From: Deltaproteobacteria bacterium
GTDB taxonomy: Bacteria; UBA10199; SPLOWO2-01-44-7
DNA length: 59,467 bases
Reading direction: 5' to 3'
Assembly: GCA_030648035.1 (NCBI GenBank)
Contig: JAUSII010000092.1
Location: forward strand, 1 to 59,467
Shown here: positions 42,174-51,008 of the stretch, in pieces
How positions within the stretch are numbered: position 1 is the stretch's first letter
Layout: each line of letters starts with the position of its first letter
Program-made: the position numbers and the translations under genes
Notes under the pieces: model-generated
Databases searched by the model: none
The model's input: the letters and a program-made list of their open reading frames with translations, nothing else
What the model was told of the DNA's origin: nothing

Positions 42174-42886
42174 AGGGAATTATACTCGCAGGTGGGTCCG
42201 GCACCCGTCTCCATCCTTTGACAAAAGGGATCAACAAACATCTTCTCCCGGTGGGAAAGAAGCCGATGATTTTGCATCCGATCCTGAAACTCCAGGAATT
42301 TGGCATTAAAGATGTGCTGGTTATCACCGGGCCGGAATCTTTGACCCCTTTTGCGCAACTTCTGGGAGACGGCAGTGAGTGGGGGATGCGTCTCTATTTT
42401 CGCGCACAGCCCAAACCGGGTGGCATTGCGGAAGCCCTGAATCTCGGTCGTGAATTTGTGGGGGGAGAATCCTTCTGGGTTTTGCTGGGCGACAATCTCT
42501 TTGGAGAATCTTTGGCGTCGATGCAATCACATTTTCCATTGAAAGAAGACGAGGCCTTTGTTGTCTTGAAAGAGGTTCCCAATCCGGAACAGTTCGGCAT
42601 CGCCGAGATGAAAGACAATCGCATTGTCGACGTCGTCGAAAAACCGAAAACTCCAAAAGGCAATCTCTGTGTAACCGGTGTCTATGCCTACACACCCAAA
42701 GTGTTCGATGTGATCCAAGAAATCAACCCCTCCGCTCGGGGAGAGCTGGAGATCAGCGCCGTAAACCAATTCTACGCCCAGGCTCAAAAACTGAAGCATC
42801 ATATTTTCAAAGACTGGTGGTTGGACGCCGGAACGATGGAAGACTTTCTCACTGCCAATGAACAGATGAAGGGGACAGAGTCATGA
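42170..42886 (+). CDS. rfbA: Glucose-1-phosphate thymidylyltransferase (short RmlA form)
   Basis: The start is ATG 42170 after TTGGAGGAAC; 238 residues. IILAGGSGTRLHPLT, NKHLLPVGKKPM, QPKPGGIAEAL, LLGDNLFG and KDWWLDAGTMEDFL are RmlA signatures. At 238 residues it lacks the C-terminal extension of the ~290-residue enterobacterial RmlA, as do several shorter homologues. It makes dTDP-glucose for the RmlB-type dehydratase whose gene overlaps by 4 bp. Confidence 0.88.
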   Translation: MKGIILAGGSGTRLHPLTKGINKHLLPVGKKPMILHPILKLQEFGIKDVLVITGPESLTPFAQLLGDGSEWGMRLYFRAQPKPGGIAEALNLGREFVGGESFWVLLGDNLFGESLASMQSHFPLKEDEAFVVLKEVPNPEQFGIAEMKDNRIVDVVEKPKTPKGNLCVTGVYAYTPKVFDVIQEINPSARGELEISAVNQFYAQAQKLKHHIFKDWWLDAGTMEDFLTANEQMKGTES

Positions 42887-43941
42887 ATACGGTTTTAATC
42901 ACCGGCGGTGCCGGCTTTATCGGGTCCAATTTTGTCCGGTATATTTTGAACAAATATCCCGACTATTTCGTCATTAATCTTGATAAACTGACCTATGCGG
43001 GGGTGTTGCAGAATCTTCAAGGGTTGGAGGGCCATGAGAGACATTTTTTTATTCAGGGCGATATTTGTGATCGACGGTTACTGGAAGAGATTTTTTCCGG
43101 CCGCTATTTCAATGAACCCTCGGTTTTGGAGAAAAAAGGTGCCGATTTTCCCAAAGAGATTTCGATTGCGGCGGTCATCAATTTTGCGGCCGAGTCGCAT
43201 GTCGACCGCTCCATCCTGGATCCCGAAATTTTTTTAAAGAGCAATGTCTACGGCACCGGCGTTTTGCTCGATGTCGCAAAAACATTCTGGCAACAGAAAG
43301 ACGAATCTTTCAAAAAATCATTTCGATACGTTCAGATTTCCACTGATGAGGTGTATGGGAGTCTGGGGCTCAATGATCCGGCCTTCACTGAAACTTCGCC
43401 GCTTCTCCCCAACAGCCCTTACGCGGCTGGCAAGGCGGGGGGCGATTGTGTGGTGCGGTCTTATCATGAAACTTATGGCCTGCCTGTTTTGACCACACGC
43501 TGTTCCAATAATTACGGACCCTATCAGTTTCCAGAAAAACTTATTCCGCTGATGATCACCCATATTCTCGACAAAAAATCCCTGCCGGTTTACGGCGACG
43601 GAAAAAATATTCGGGACTGGATTCACGTTTCGGACCACTGCTCCGGCATCGATGCCGTCTGGCACGAGGGACGTGTCGGTGAGATATACAACATCGGAGG
43701 TGAGAACGAATGGTGCAATATCGATATCGTCAACGGACTCTGCGATACCGTTGATGATCTTCTCAAACGCCCCAGAGAATCGCGCACCCTCATCCGTTTT
43801 GTAAAAGACCGCCTGGGGCACGACCGCCGCTATGCTCTGGGGATTGGCAAAATAAAAGAACATCTCGGCTGGAAGCCCTCCATCGGTTTTGAACAGGGTT
43901 TGAAAGATACTGTTGCCTGGTATTTGGAACATTCCTCATGA
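42883..43941 (+). CDS. rfbB: dTDP-glucose 4,6-dehydratase
   Basis: A 352-residue protein, ATGA overlap. ITGGAGFIGSNFVRYIL (NAD loop), NFAAESHVDRSI, QISTDEVYGSL, SPYAAGKAGGD (Tyr-x3-Lys), RCSNNYGPYQFPEKLIPL and KNIRDWIHVSDHC are the defining RmlB motifs. It produces dTDP-4-keto-6-deoxyglucose. No RmlD is adjacent. The epimerase/dehydratase at 44966 or the cupin at 41733 may take the product further. This is not a LegB- or PseB-type enzyme. Confidence 0.95.
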   Translation: MNTVLITGGAGFIGSNFVRYILNKYPDYFVINLDKLTYAGVLQNLQGLEGHERHFFIQGDICDRRLLEEIFSGRYFNEPSVLEKKGADFPKEISIAAVINFAAESHVDRSILDPEIFLKSNVYGTGVLLDVAKTFWQQKDESFKKSFRYVQISTDEVYGSLGLNDPAFTETSPLLPNSPYAAGKAGGDCVVRSYHETYGLPVLTTRCSNNYGPYQFPEKLIPLMITHILDKKSLPVYGDGKNIRDWIHVSDHCSGIDAVWHEGRVGEIYNIGGENEWCNIDIVNGLCDTVDDLLKRPRESRTLIRFVKDRLGHDRRYALGIGKIKEHLGWKPSIGFEQGLKDTVAWYLEHSS

Positions 43942-44969
43942 CAACACCCATCACCGTCCTGATGACGGTTTACAATAACGGGAAATATTTGCGCGAGGCG
44001 ATTCAGAGCGTTCTGGCGCAGACTTTTCGCGATTTTGAATTTTTGATCATCGATGATGCGAGTCAGGATAATTCGGTGGAGATCATCAAAGAATTTGAAG
44101 ACAAAAGAATCCGCCTTGTTTTGCAGGAAAAAAATTTGGGACAGACACCCTCGCTCAATCACGGGTTGGAACTGGCGAAAGGGGAATATGTGGCCCGGAT
44201 CGACGCCGATGATATCGCCCATCCGGAGCGCATTGAAAAACAATTTGAGTTTGCAAAGGCCGCCCCGGCAAATTTTGCGGCCGTTGGCGCCTGTTTCACA
44301 TTCATTGACAGCAATGGTCGTTCCATTTTTTCGCCCAAGGCGACTTGTGAAGCGACCGATATGGTCTGGCATCTCCTTTTCACCAGCCCTATCGCACACC
44401 CCTCCGCTTTTTTGAAAAAAGAGGCGGTGGTTTCTGTCGGCGGATATGATCCCCGCTTTCGATATGTGCAGGACCAGATTTTGTGGACCCGTCTGCTTTT
44501 CAAAAATTTTGGCATTTACAATATGGAAGGTCTTCCGCTGATGCAGGTGCGCCTTCATCCAGACTCCGCCACCCATAAGGGAAAAGAGGCGAGAGAAAAA
44601 GAGGCGGTGTTAGCGCTGAAAGAGGTTTTGGAATCGCTCTTCGGGTTTAAAATCGACGCCGAAGAGGCCAAAGATTTTCACAATCTGATGACCGGCTCCG
44701 CTCCTTTGGACAAACAGGCTAAAGAAAAATCGGTGGCATGGCTGCAAAAATGTTATCAAAAATTATTGCCAACAAAAGCGATCGCTCTTCCGTGGGGGAG
44801 AACCCTGTTGCGTCTGGCCCTGTTTGGGAAGAATGTGGGATTCTCTTTGAGACTTCGTTTTCTTTTCTGGGCCGTTCGGGATAACGGGCTGCATATTTTT
44901 CAGACCCGCTCTTTGAGTCAAATGTGGCAAGGGCTTCGCTACTTTATTCTCTTGAGGAGAGCGTCATGA
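43938..44969 (+). CDS. GT2 family glycosyltransferase
   Basis: A 343-residue protein, ATGA overlap. VLMTVYNNGKYLREAIQSVL, DFEFLIIDDASQDNS and VARIDADDIAHPER (DADD metal motif near residue 92) are classical GT2 features, and HPSAFLKKEAV matches the acceptor-side loop. The C-terminal ~80 residues are basic and amphipathic and could touch the membrane. It probably transfers the dTDP-deoxysugar made by the preceding genes. Confidence 0.92.
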   Translation: MTTPITVLMTVYNNGKYLREAIQSVLAQTFRDFEFLIIDDASQDNSVEIIKEFEDKRIRLVLQEKNLGQTPSLNHGLELAKGEYVARIDADDIAHPERIEKQFEFAKAAPANFAAVGACFTFIDSNGRSIFSPKATCEATDMVWHLLFTSPIAHPSAFLKKEAVVSVGGYDPRFRYVQDQILWTRLLFKNFGIYNMEGLPLMQVRLHPDSATHKGKEAREKEAVLALKEVLESLFGFKIDAEEAKDFHNLMTGSAPLDKQAKEKSVAWLQKCYQKLLPTKAIALPWGRTLLRLALFGKNVGFSLRLRFLFWAVRDNGLHIFQTRSLSQMWQGLRYFILLRRAS

Positions 44970-45889
44970 TCGTTGTCACCGGGATTTCAAGTTTTGTCGG
45001 TTTTCATCTCGCTTTGGGTCTTAAAAAAAAGGGGTTTGAAGTGACGGGCATCGTGTCAAAACCTTTGGAAGAGTATTCAGGTACCCGCAAAACAAGGCTT
45101 GATCATATTAAAGATCATTGCGCGCTTCGGGTGCTCGATATGACAAATGAGACCGAAATGCGCCGCTTCATTTCAGAACAAAAACCGCAAGTCTGGATCC
45201 ATCATGCCGGTTTCGCCGTTCAATATGCCTCTCCCGATTACGACCGGAAAATGGGGCATGCGGTGAACGTGGAGCCGCTCTATCCCCTCTTTGAAGCCCT
45301 GCATCAAAATGGAGCTTTAGGTGTGATCGTGACCGGCTCTTCCATGGAATATTCGGTCTCCTCCGAGGGAAACAGCGAAACCGATTTTTGTTCTCCCAAT
45401 ACGCCCTACGGACTTTCCAAACTGGCGGAGACATTGACCGCCATGCAACTCTCTTCAAAATATAATCTCCCGCTGCGTATTGCCAGACTCTACATTCCAT
45501 TTGGCACGTTCGATGCAGAAGAAAAACTGGTGTCGCAAGTGGTGAACCGCCTGAAAAACAGAACCCCCGTCTCTCTGGTGCCACAGAATGTCCAGCGCGA
45601 TTTTCTCTACATCGAGGATGTCGTCTCGGCTTATGCCACACTGGTGGAAGATTTGAAAAAAGGGGGTGCTGAAATTTACAATGTCTGCAACGGAAGACCC
45701 ATTTCGATCGGAGAGCTGGCCGAGTTTTTTTCAAAAGCGCTTCAGGCGCCCGCCGATCTGCTTCAGTTTGGAGTCTACTCGGTGCGTGCCGGAGAGGGAT
45801 TGGCTTCCTGGGGGCGCAATGAAAAATTAAAAGCCCTGGGCTGGAGTCCAAAACCTTTGGAAGAGGGGATTCGAAATTTTCTAAAATGA
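44966..45889 (+). CDS. NAD-dependent epimerase/dehydratase family protein
   Basis: The start is ATG 44966 (ATGA overlap), 307 residues. VTGISSFVGFHLA is the Rossmann loop, IHHAGFAVQYAS the NxAG-like loop, TGSSMEYS the Ser region and TPYGLSKLAETL the Tyr-x3-Lys. DFLYIEDVVSAY and GAEIYNVCNGRPISI are extended-SDR features. Likely a 4-ketoreductase (RmlD- or Fcd-like role) or epimerase finishing a dTDP- or other NDP-deoxysugar. Substrate unknown. Confidence 0.85.
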   Translation: MIVVTGISSFVGFHLALGLKKKGFEVTGIVSKPLEEYSGTRKTRLDHIKDHCALRVLDMTNETEMRRFISEQKPQVWIHHAGFAVQYASPDYDRKMGHAVNVEPLYPLFEALHQNGALGVIVTGSSMEYSVSSEGNSETDFCSPNTPYGLSKLAETLTAMQLSSKYNLPLRIARLYIPFGTFDAEEKLVSQVVNRLKNRTPVSLVPQNVQRDFLYIEDVVSAYATLVEDLKKGGAEIYNVCNGRPISIGELAEFFSKALQAPADLLQFGVYSVRAGEGLASWGRNEKLKALGWSPKPLEEGIRNFLK

Positions 45890-47664
45890 AAAACCATTCT
45901 CATCTCTATTGGAAGCTCATTTTCAAACCCAATCTTTGGGCGATGTCGCTGATGACCGGGATGGCCTTTGTCGTCGCCTTTTTTGGCATGTTGACGATCG
46001 GGTTGAGTGTTCCGCTGATCAACATGGTGATGGGTTCGGGGCAGACCGGCCCCGGTCATTTAATAATACTGACCAACCGGCTTCTGATGTATTTTGGTTT
46101 TCCATCCGACAGGCAATATCTGGTTTTGATTCTGCTCATTCTCATCAGCGCGGTGGCGATTGTACACAGCATTTTTCTTTTTTTTCAGCAATATGGAACA
46201 GCGATTTTTGCCCAGGATCTGTTTGCCAAAACCAAACTTATTCTTCTTGATAAAATTCTTCACAGCCGATTTGCCTATTTCTCCAACCGGGGGCGCGGCG
46301 CCATCCTCTACGATATCAATACTCCCGCACAGGCGGTCTATTCCATCGTCGATCTCTTTGGTCGAATGATGGTGAGCCTCTTGCAGGCCCTCGTGATGGT
46401 GGGACTCATGATTTATTTTTCGTGGCAGGCGACTCTGGTGATCGGCGTGTTGGCTTCTGTTTGGTGGTGGAAATTGCGCGGTAATCTGGGTACTCTTTCA
46501 GCAAAACTGGGGCGCAAAGTCTACGATTCCAACATGGAGCTTGGAAAAGTCGACGTCGATGCCATCGACGGAATCAAGGTGGTGAAGTCGCATGGGCTGG
46601 AATCAAAAATATTGGAGACAGAAAGCCGTTTGCTGGAGACACAGCGCGCTCCAAAATTGTGGGTTGATCTGCTGGTGCGCGGCGTAGTTCTGTTGAATGA
46701 GGCGGTGGCGGGTCTGGTGGTGATTGCGCTCGGGGTCATGACCCTCGGTCTCCACTGGATTCCAATGTCATTTGCGGAACTGGTGGCTTTTATGATGGCG
46801 ATTCGCCGCGTTAGTCCTTCGCTTGGCACTTTCAATTCAATGTATCTGCAGTTCAGCAAAGAACTTAAAAATCTTGAAGTGATCGAAGAAATTCTCGAAA
46901 AAACACCGCAGGAAATCAGCGGGGGAGAGTCTTTGGGCCCAGTGGAGAAGGTTTCGCTGGAAGAAGTCTCATTCTATTACAAAGAAGACTCGCCGGTTTT
47001 GAAAAAATTATCCTTCTCGATGGAGAAGGGGAATATCACGGCCATCGTCGGTTCGAGCGGTGCGGGAAAAAGCACTCTCGTGAATCTTCTTCTGGGATTG
47101 TATGAGCCCCTCTCCGGAAAAATTACGGTCGATGGTATCGATCTCAAAAAAATGGATCACGCCTCCTGGCGAAAAAAAGTCGGGTTTGTTTCGCAGGATA
47201 TTTTTCTGTTCAACGATACCCTCCGAAACAACATCTCTCTCTGGAATAAAAATTTGGGAGAAAAAGAGATCGAAGAGGCGGCCCGTTTGGCTCAACTGTA
47301 TGATTTTATTGCAGAACTTCCCGAAGGCTACGAGACAAAGGTGGGTGACCGCGGTTTGAAATTGTCGGGGGGGCAATGCCAGAGAGTCGCCATTGCCAGA
47401 GAGATTTTGAAACGTCCCCAGATTTTAATTTTTGATGAAGCGACCAGTGCCCTCGACAATCTCACCGAAAAAGCGGTCTATGAAGCGATCTCTTTTTTAA
47501 GCAAAGAAGCGATTGTGGTGGTGGTGGCCCATCGTTTGACCACCATCCAGGAGGCCGACCAGATTGTGGTGCTGGAGCAGGGAAAGATTGAATCGCTGGG
47601 ACAACACACCTCTCTTCTCAAAGAGGGTGGTTTGTATGCGCAACTCTATCAGGAGATAAGTTAA
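45886..47664 (+). CDS. ABC exporter (MsbA/PglK-like, fused permease-ATPase)
   Basis: A 592-residue half-transporter, ATGA overlap. The N-terminal ~310 residues have about six hydrophobic helices (for example MSLMTGMAFVVAFFGMLTIG). The ATPase has IVGSSGAGKSTLVNLLLGLY (Walker A), VSQDIFLFNDT (Q-loop), LSGGQCQRVAIAREIL (signature) and LIFDEATSALD (Walker B). PglK and MsbA flip lipid-linked glycans. The only transporter in the window, it likely flips the finished oligosaccharide or a glycolipid intermediate. Confidence 0.93.
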   Translation: MKNHSHLYWKLIFKPNLWAMSLMTGMAFVVAFFGMLTIGLSVPLINMVMGSGQTGPGHLIILTNRLLMYFGFPSDRQYLVLILLILISAVAIVHSIFLFFQQYGTAIFAQDLFAKTKLILLDKILHSRFAYFSNRGRGAILYDINTPAQAVYSIVDLFGRMMVSLLQALVMVGLMIYFSWQATLVIGVLASVWWWKLRGNLGTLSAKLGRKVYDSNMELGKVDVDAIDGIKVVKSHGLESKILETESRLLETQRAPKLWVDLLVRGVVLLNEAVAGLVVIALGVMTLGLHWIPMSFAELVAFMMAIRRVSPSLGTFNSMYLQFSKELKNLEVIEEILEKTPQEISGGESLGPVEKVSLEEVSFYYKEDSPVLKKLSFSMEKGNITAIVGSSGAGKSTLVNLLLGLYEPLSGKITVDGIDLKKMDHASWRKKVGFVSQDIFLFNDTLRNNISLWNKNLGEKEIEEAARLAQLYDFIAELPEGYETKVGDRGLKLSGGQCQRVAIAREILKRPQILIFDEATSALDNLTEKAVYEAISFLSKEAIVVVVAHRLTTIQEADQIVVLEQGKIESLGQHTSLLKEGGLYAQLYQEIS

Positions 47665-48801
47665 ATGCAGAACAAGTTGACTATTGTCATTCCGACCAAG
47701 AACCGAAGTCGTTTTTTGGGGAAGTTGCTCCAATATCATTCCGGTATGAATTTTGGCGGGACTATTTTGATCGGGGATGCCAGTGATCCTCTTGAATATC
47801 AAAAGGGGAAGGAGATCGTTGAAAGTGCCCAACAAAAACTGAAAGTGGCGCATTATCAGCATACCACCAACACTTCCCTGATCGAGGGGATCAATCTGTT
47901 GTTGGCTGAGGTGATAACGCCCTATGCCGTTTTGTCTGGGGATGACGATTTTTTGGTGCCAGGTGAGTTGGATCGTTGTGTGCAGTTTTTGGAGCAGAAT
48001 CGGGATTATAGTTGTGCTTGTGGACAGCAGACCTATGTTTTTGTCCGACGTCTTTCTGACACCAGTATGAAGGTGGATCGGGTGACGGCCGGATATGTCA
48101 TGAACCATGAAAATGCCTCTGCGATGCAAAGACTTGTGGAATATGTCAGTCACGGCCGGGCGAACAATACTTTCTCCGTTCAAAGAACGGATGGCATGCG
48201 GGAACGCTGGAGAAAGGCATCGGACATCGGTTTGGACACGACCAAATATCATGGATGTCTTCATGAAGTCTCTGTCAATGTTGTGAGTCTTATCCAGGGA
48301 AAACAAAAAAAATTTCAAAATCTCTATCATGCCATGTTGCGGCACAATGAAAGAATCGAGGCAACCAGTGTCAGCTGGGATATCCGCTGGATTGAACGCA
48401 TGGCCAAATGGGACTGGTCCAAAGAAGTGTTGCAGATGCTGGATTGGTGGGCGGTGGAACTGATGGCATTTGAAAAACTGGAGAAAGAAAAGGCGTATGA
48501 TGTGGCCGAGGCGGTGTTTTTGTCGTGGATGGGTTCTTTCATTACAGATTGCCGCAATTCACTTTTTGAGAAGAATAATTTGGCTCCAAAATACCGCAAA
48601 AATTCCAAGGAATACATTTTGCAATCCCTTAAAAAGATGGCCTTGGTTCGGCGTGTCTGGGAACGTGTGCGTGGCGGAAAGAAAATATCGCTCTCTGTTT
48701 TCCTGGACAAAAAATCTATGTATTTTGAGGATTTCATGCCTATATACCGCGAGTTAACCGAACAGGGAGTAAGTCAGGAGAGCCGTAAGCATGCCCAATG
48801 A
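47665..48801 (+). CDS. TIGR00180-type glycosyltransferase (paralogue of 33899-35002)
   Basis: A 378-residue protein beginning right after the exporter stop, with AGGAGATAAG upstream. TIVIPTKNRSRFL, LIGDASDPLEY and LSGDDDFLVP (DDD metal motif) match the paralogue at 33899, and both end in a DFMPIY segment. A helical C-terminal domain is shared. It is GC-typical of the window, unlike its AT-rich paralogue, which argues against a recent duplication. Confidence 0.82.
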   Translation: MQNKLTIVIPTKNRSRFLGKLLQYHSGMNFGGTILIGDASDPLEYQKGKEIVESAQQKLKVAHYQHTTNTSLIEGINLLLAEVITPYAVLSGDDDFLVPGELDRCVQFLEQNRDYSCACGQQTYVFVRRLSDTSMKVDRVTAGYVMNHENASAMQRLVEYVSHGRANNTFSVQRTDGMRERWRKASDIGLDTTKYHGCLHEVSVNVVSLIQGKQKKFQNLYHAMLRHNERIEATSVSWDIRWIERMAKWDWSKEVLQMLDWWAVELMAFEKLEKEKAYDVAEAVFLSWMGSFITDCRNSLFEKNNLAPKYRKNSKEYILQSLKKMALVRRVWERVRGGKKISLSVFLDKKSMYFEDFMPIYRELTEQGVSQESRKHAQ

Positions 48802-50008
48802 TCTGATCCGATATTCGAGCCAGTCGATTGATGACGACGATATTAAAGAGGTGATTGCCGCCTTGAAGTCGTCTCATCTGGCGCAGGGCCCCCGTATTGC
48901 CGCCTTTGAAAACGCGGTCTCTCTTTTTTGCAGTGCCCCGTTTGCGGTTGCCTGTTCCAGTGGCACCGCCGCTCTGCATATCGCCTGCATGGCCGCGGGT
49001 GTGGAACCGGGCGATGAAGTGATCACCTCACCCATCACGTTTGTGGCCTCCGCCAATTGCGCCGTCTATTGCGGTGGTAAACCGGTTTTTGCCGACATCG
49101 ACCCCGCCACTTATAATATTTTGCCCGAAGAGATCGCAAAGAAAATCACCGCAAAGACCAAGGCCGTTATTCCGGTCCATTTTGCCGGACAGAGTTGCGA
49201 CATGGAGGCGATTGTGAATGTGGTGAGAAATGCCGAGAAAAAATTCGGCCACAAAATTACGATCATTGAAGATGCCTCGCATGCCCTTGGGTCGAAGTAT
49301 AAAAAAAGAGCGATCGGTTCCTGTGCTTTTTCCGACATGACTGTGCTCAGTTTTCATCCGGTGAAACACATCACCACCGGAGAAGGGGGGATGGTTCTCA
49401 CTGCCGACAAAAATCTGGGGAACCGTCTCAAGCGTTTTCGGTCGCACGGGATCACGAGCAACGCAGAAGAACTGGTCTGCCCGGAAGAGGCCTGGGACAA
49501 GAGCGAAGCCCAACCTGTATTGAAGACCTGGTATTATGAGCAGAACGATTTGGGTTACAACTATCGCATCACCGACATCCAGTCGGCTTTGGGAATTTCG
49601 CAGCTGAAAAAACTTCCAAAATTTGTCCAACGCCGTCGTGAGATTGTGAATCTTTATAATGAGAGCTTCGCCGGAATGAAAAACGTTCAAATTCCTTTTG
49701 AAAAATCGTTTTCAGAGAGCAATTTTCATCTCTATGTCCCGCAGTTCGATTTTGAAAAGATGGGGGTGAGCCGGGCTCATTTTATGCAGGAACTTAAAAA
49801 CAAAAACATACAGACCCAGGTCCATTATGTTCCTGTTTATACCCAGCCTTATTATCGAAAAAAATTCGGCACTGCGTGGGGAGATTGTCCCAATGCGGAG
49901 AGTTATTATCAGAAATGTCTCTCCATTCCCTTGTATCCGGCGATGACCGATGAAGAGGCCCGTCATGTGATTTCTGCCGTCAAGGCTCTGGCCAGGGGGA
50001 AAAAATGA
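48791..50008 (+). CDS. pseC: PseC-like UDP-4-keto-sugar aminotransferase
   Basis: A 405-residue protein overlapping the preceding gene by 11 bp. IRYSSQSIDDDDIKEV, SSGTAALHIAC, SPITFVASANCAVYCGG, IIEDASHALGSKY (PLP Asp) and SFHPVKHITTGEGGM (Schiff-base Lys) are PseC-specific. PseC aminates the 4-keto group of UDP-2-acetamido-2,6-dideoxy-L-arabino-hexos-4-ulose in pseudaminate synthesis. A PseI synthase lies at the end of the window. PseB, PseH and PseG homologues are not visible here. Confidence 0.88.
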   Translation: MPNDLIRYSSQSIDDDDIKEVIAALKSSHLAQGPRIAAFENAVSLFCSAPFAVACSSGTAALHIACMAAGVEPGDEVITSPITFVASANCAVYCGGKPVFADIDPATYNILPEEIAKKITAKTKAVIPVHFAGQSCDMEAIVNVVRNAEKKFGHKITIIEDASHALGSKYKKRAIGSCAFSDMTVLSFHPVKHITTGEGGMVLTADKNLGNRLKRFRSHGITSNAEELVCPEEAWDKSEAQPVLKTWYYEQNDLGYNYRITDIQSALGISQLKKLPKFVQRRREIVNLYNESFAGMKNVQIPFEKSFSESNFHLYVPQFDFEKMGVSRAHFMQELKNKNIQTQVHYVPVYTQPYYRKKFGTAWGDCPNAESYYQKCLSIPLYPAMTDEEARHVISAVKALARGKK

Positions 50009-50994
50009 GCCTCTCTGTCTTGGTCATCGGCTGTGGTTCCATCGGACGGCGACACATCAAAATTTTGAAGCAACAGGGGATTAACGTGTCCGGTTTTGAT
50101 CTGAACCCCGCTCTTCTCAAGAGCCTTCAGGGAGAGATTCCAGTTTTTGACAATCTGGAGACGGCACTGAAAGAAAAACCATCCGCCTGTTTTGTTTGTA
50201 CTCCGAACAATACACATATCCCTCTGGCTCTCGATCTGGCGCAGAAAAAAATCCCCTTCTTTCTTGAAAAGCCGCTCTCTCACAATTGGGAAGGGGTGGA
50301 GGATCTCATCTCACTCGTGAAAAAAAACAATCTTGTCACGTTGGTCGGATGCAATTTGCGTTTCGTGAAATCGTTAAAAAAAGTCAAAGAGATGATCGGA
50401 GAGGGTGTGATCGGAAAAATTCTCTCCGTGCGGGCGCAATGCGGTTTTTATCTCCCCTCTTGGAGACCGCATCTCGATTATCGTGAAAATTACAGTTCCC
50501 AGCGTTCTCAAGGTGGTGGAGTGATTTTGGACAATGTGCATGAGATCGATTATCTCCAGTGGATTTTGGGTCGGCCCAAAGATGTTTTCTGCAGGGCGAG
50601 AAAGTTGAGCCATTTGGAGCTGGATGTGGAAGATATGGCCGAGATTCTTTTTTCATTTGAAGAGAATGTCTTCGCCCAACTGCATCTCGATTATCTCCAA
50701 AAAAGCTATCGCCGCTCCTGTGAATTCATTGGGGAAAAAGGGCTCATCATCTGGGACTACATCAAAAAGGAGACCCGGATTTGCACAGAGGGGAATAATC
50801 AGTGGACTGTTTTGAACGACGATATCAATCTGGAATTAAACCAGATGTATATCGATCAGCTTAACCATTTTATCAAATGTCTTCAGGGGGAAGAAAAATC
50901 GTGCAACGATGTGGAAGAGGCCGCCTTTACTTTAAAAGTGGCGCTCACATGTCATGCCTCTGAAAAATCTGGAACCATTTTGAACATTCACTAA
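50005..50994 (+). CDS. Gfo/Idh/MocA family oxidoreductase
   Basis: A 329-residue protein, ATGA overlap. VIGCGSIGRRHIKIL (Rossmann), CFVCTPNNTH, FLEKPLSHN and ILDNVHEIDYLQWILG are family motifs. It resembles the protein at 10510. Located between PseC-like and divergent NeuB-like genes, it may adjust a hydroxyl or amine on the ulosonic acid precursor. Confidence 0.84.
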   Translation: MSLSVLVIGCGSIGRRHIKILKQQGINVSGFDLNPALLKSLQGEIPVFDNLETALKEKPSACFVCTPNNTHIPLALDLAQKKIPFFLEKPLSHNWEGVEDLISLVKKNNLVTLVGCNLRFVKSLKKVKEMIGEGVIGKILSVRAQCGFYLPSWRPHLDYRENYSSQRSQGGGVILDNVHEIDYLQWILGRPKDVFCRARKLSHLELDVEDMAEILFSFEENVFAQLHLDYLQKSYRRSCEFIGEKGLIIWDYIKKETRICTEGNNQWTVLNDDINLELNQMYIDQLNHFIKCLQGEEKSCNDVEEAAFTLKVALTCHASEKSGTILNIH

Positions 50995-51008
50995 CAAGGA
51001 GAAATAGC

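Noticed and set aside
42883-43941. LegB or PseB dehydratase
   Set aside because: Motifs and the adjacent RmlA gene fit dTDP-glucose 4,6-dehydratase.
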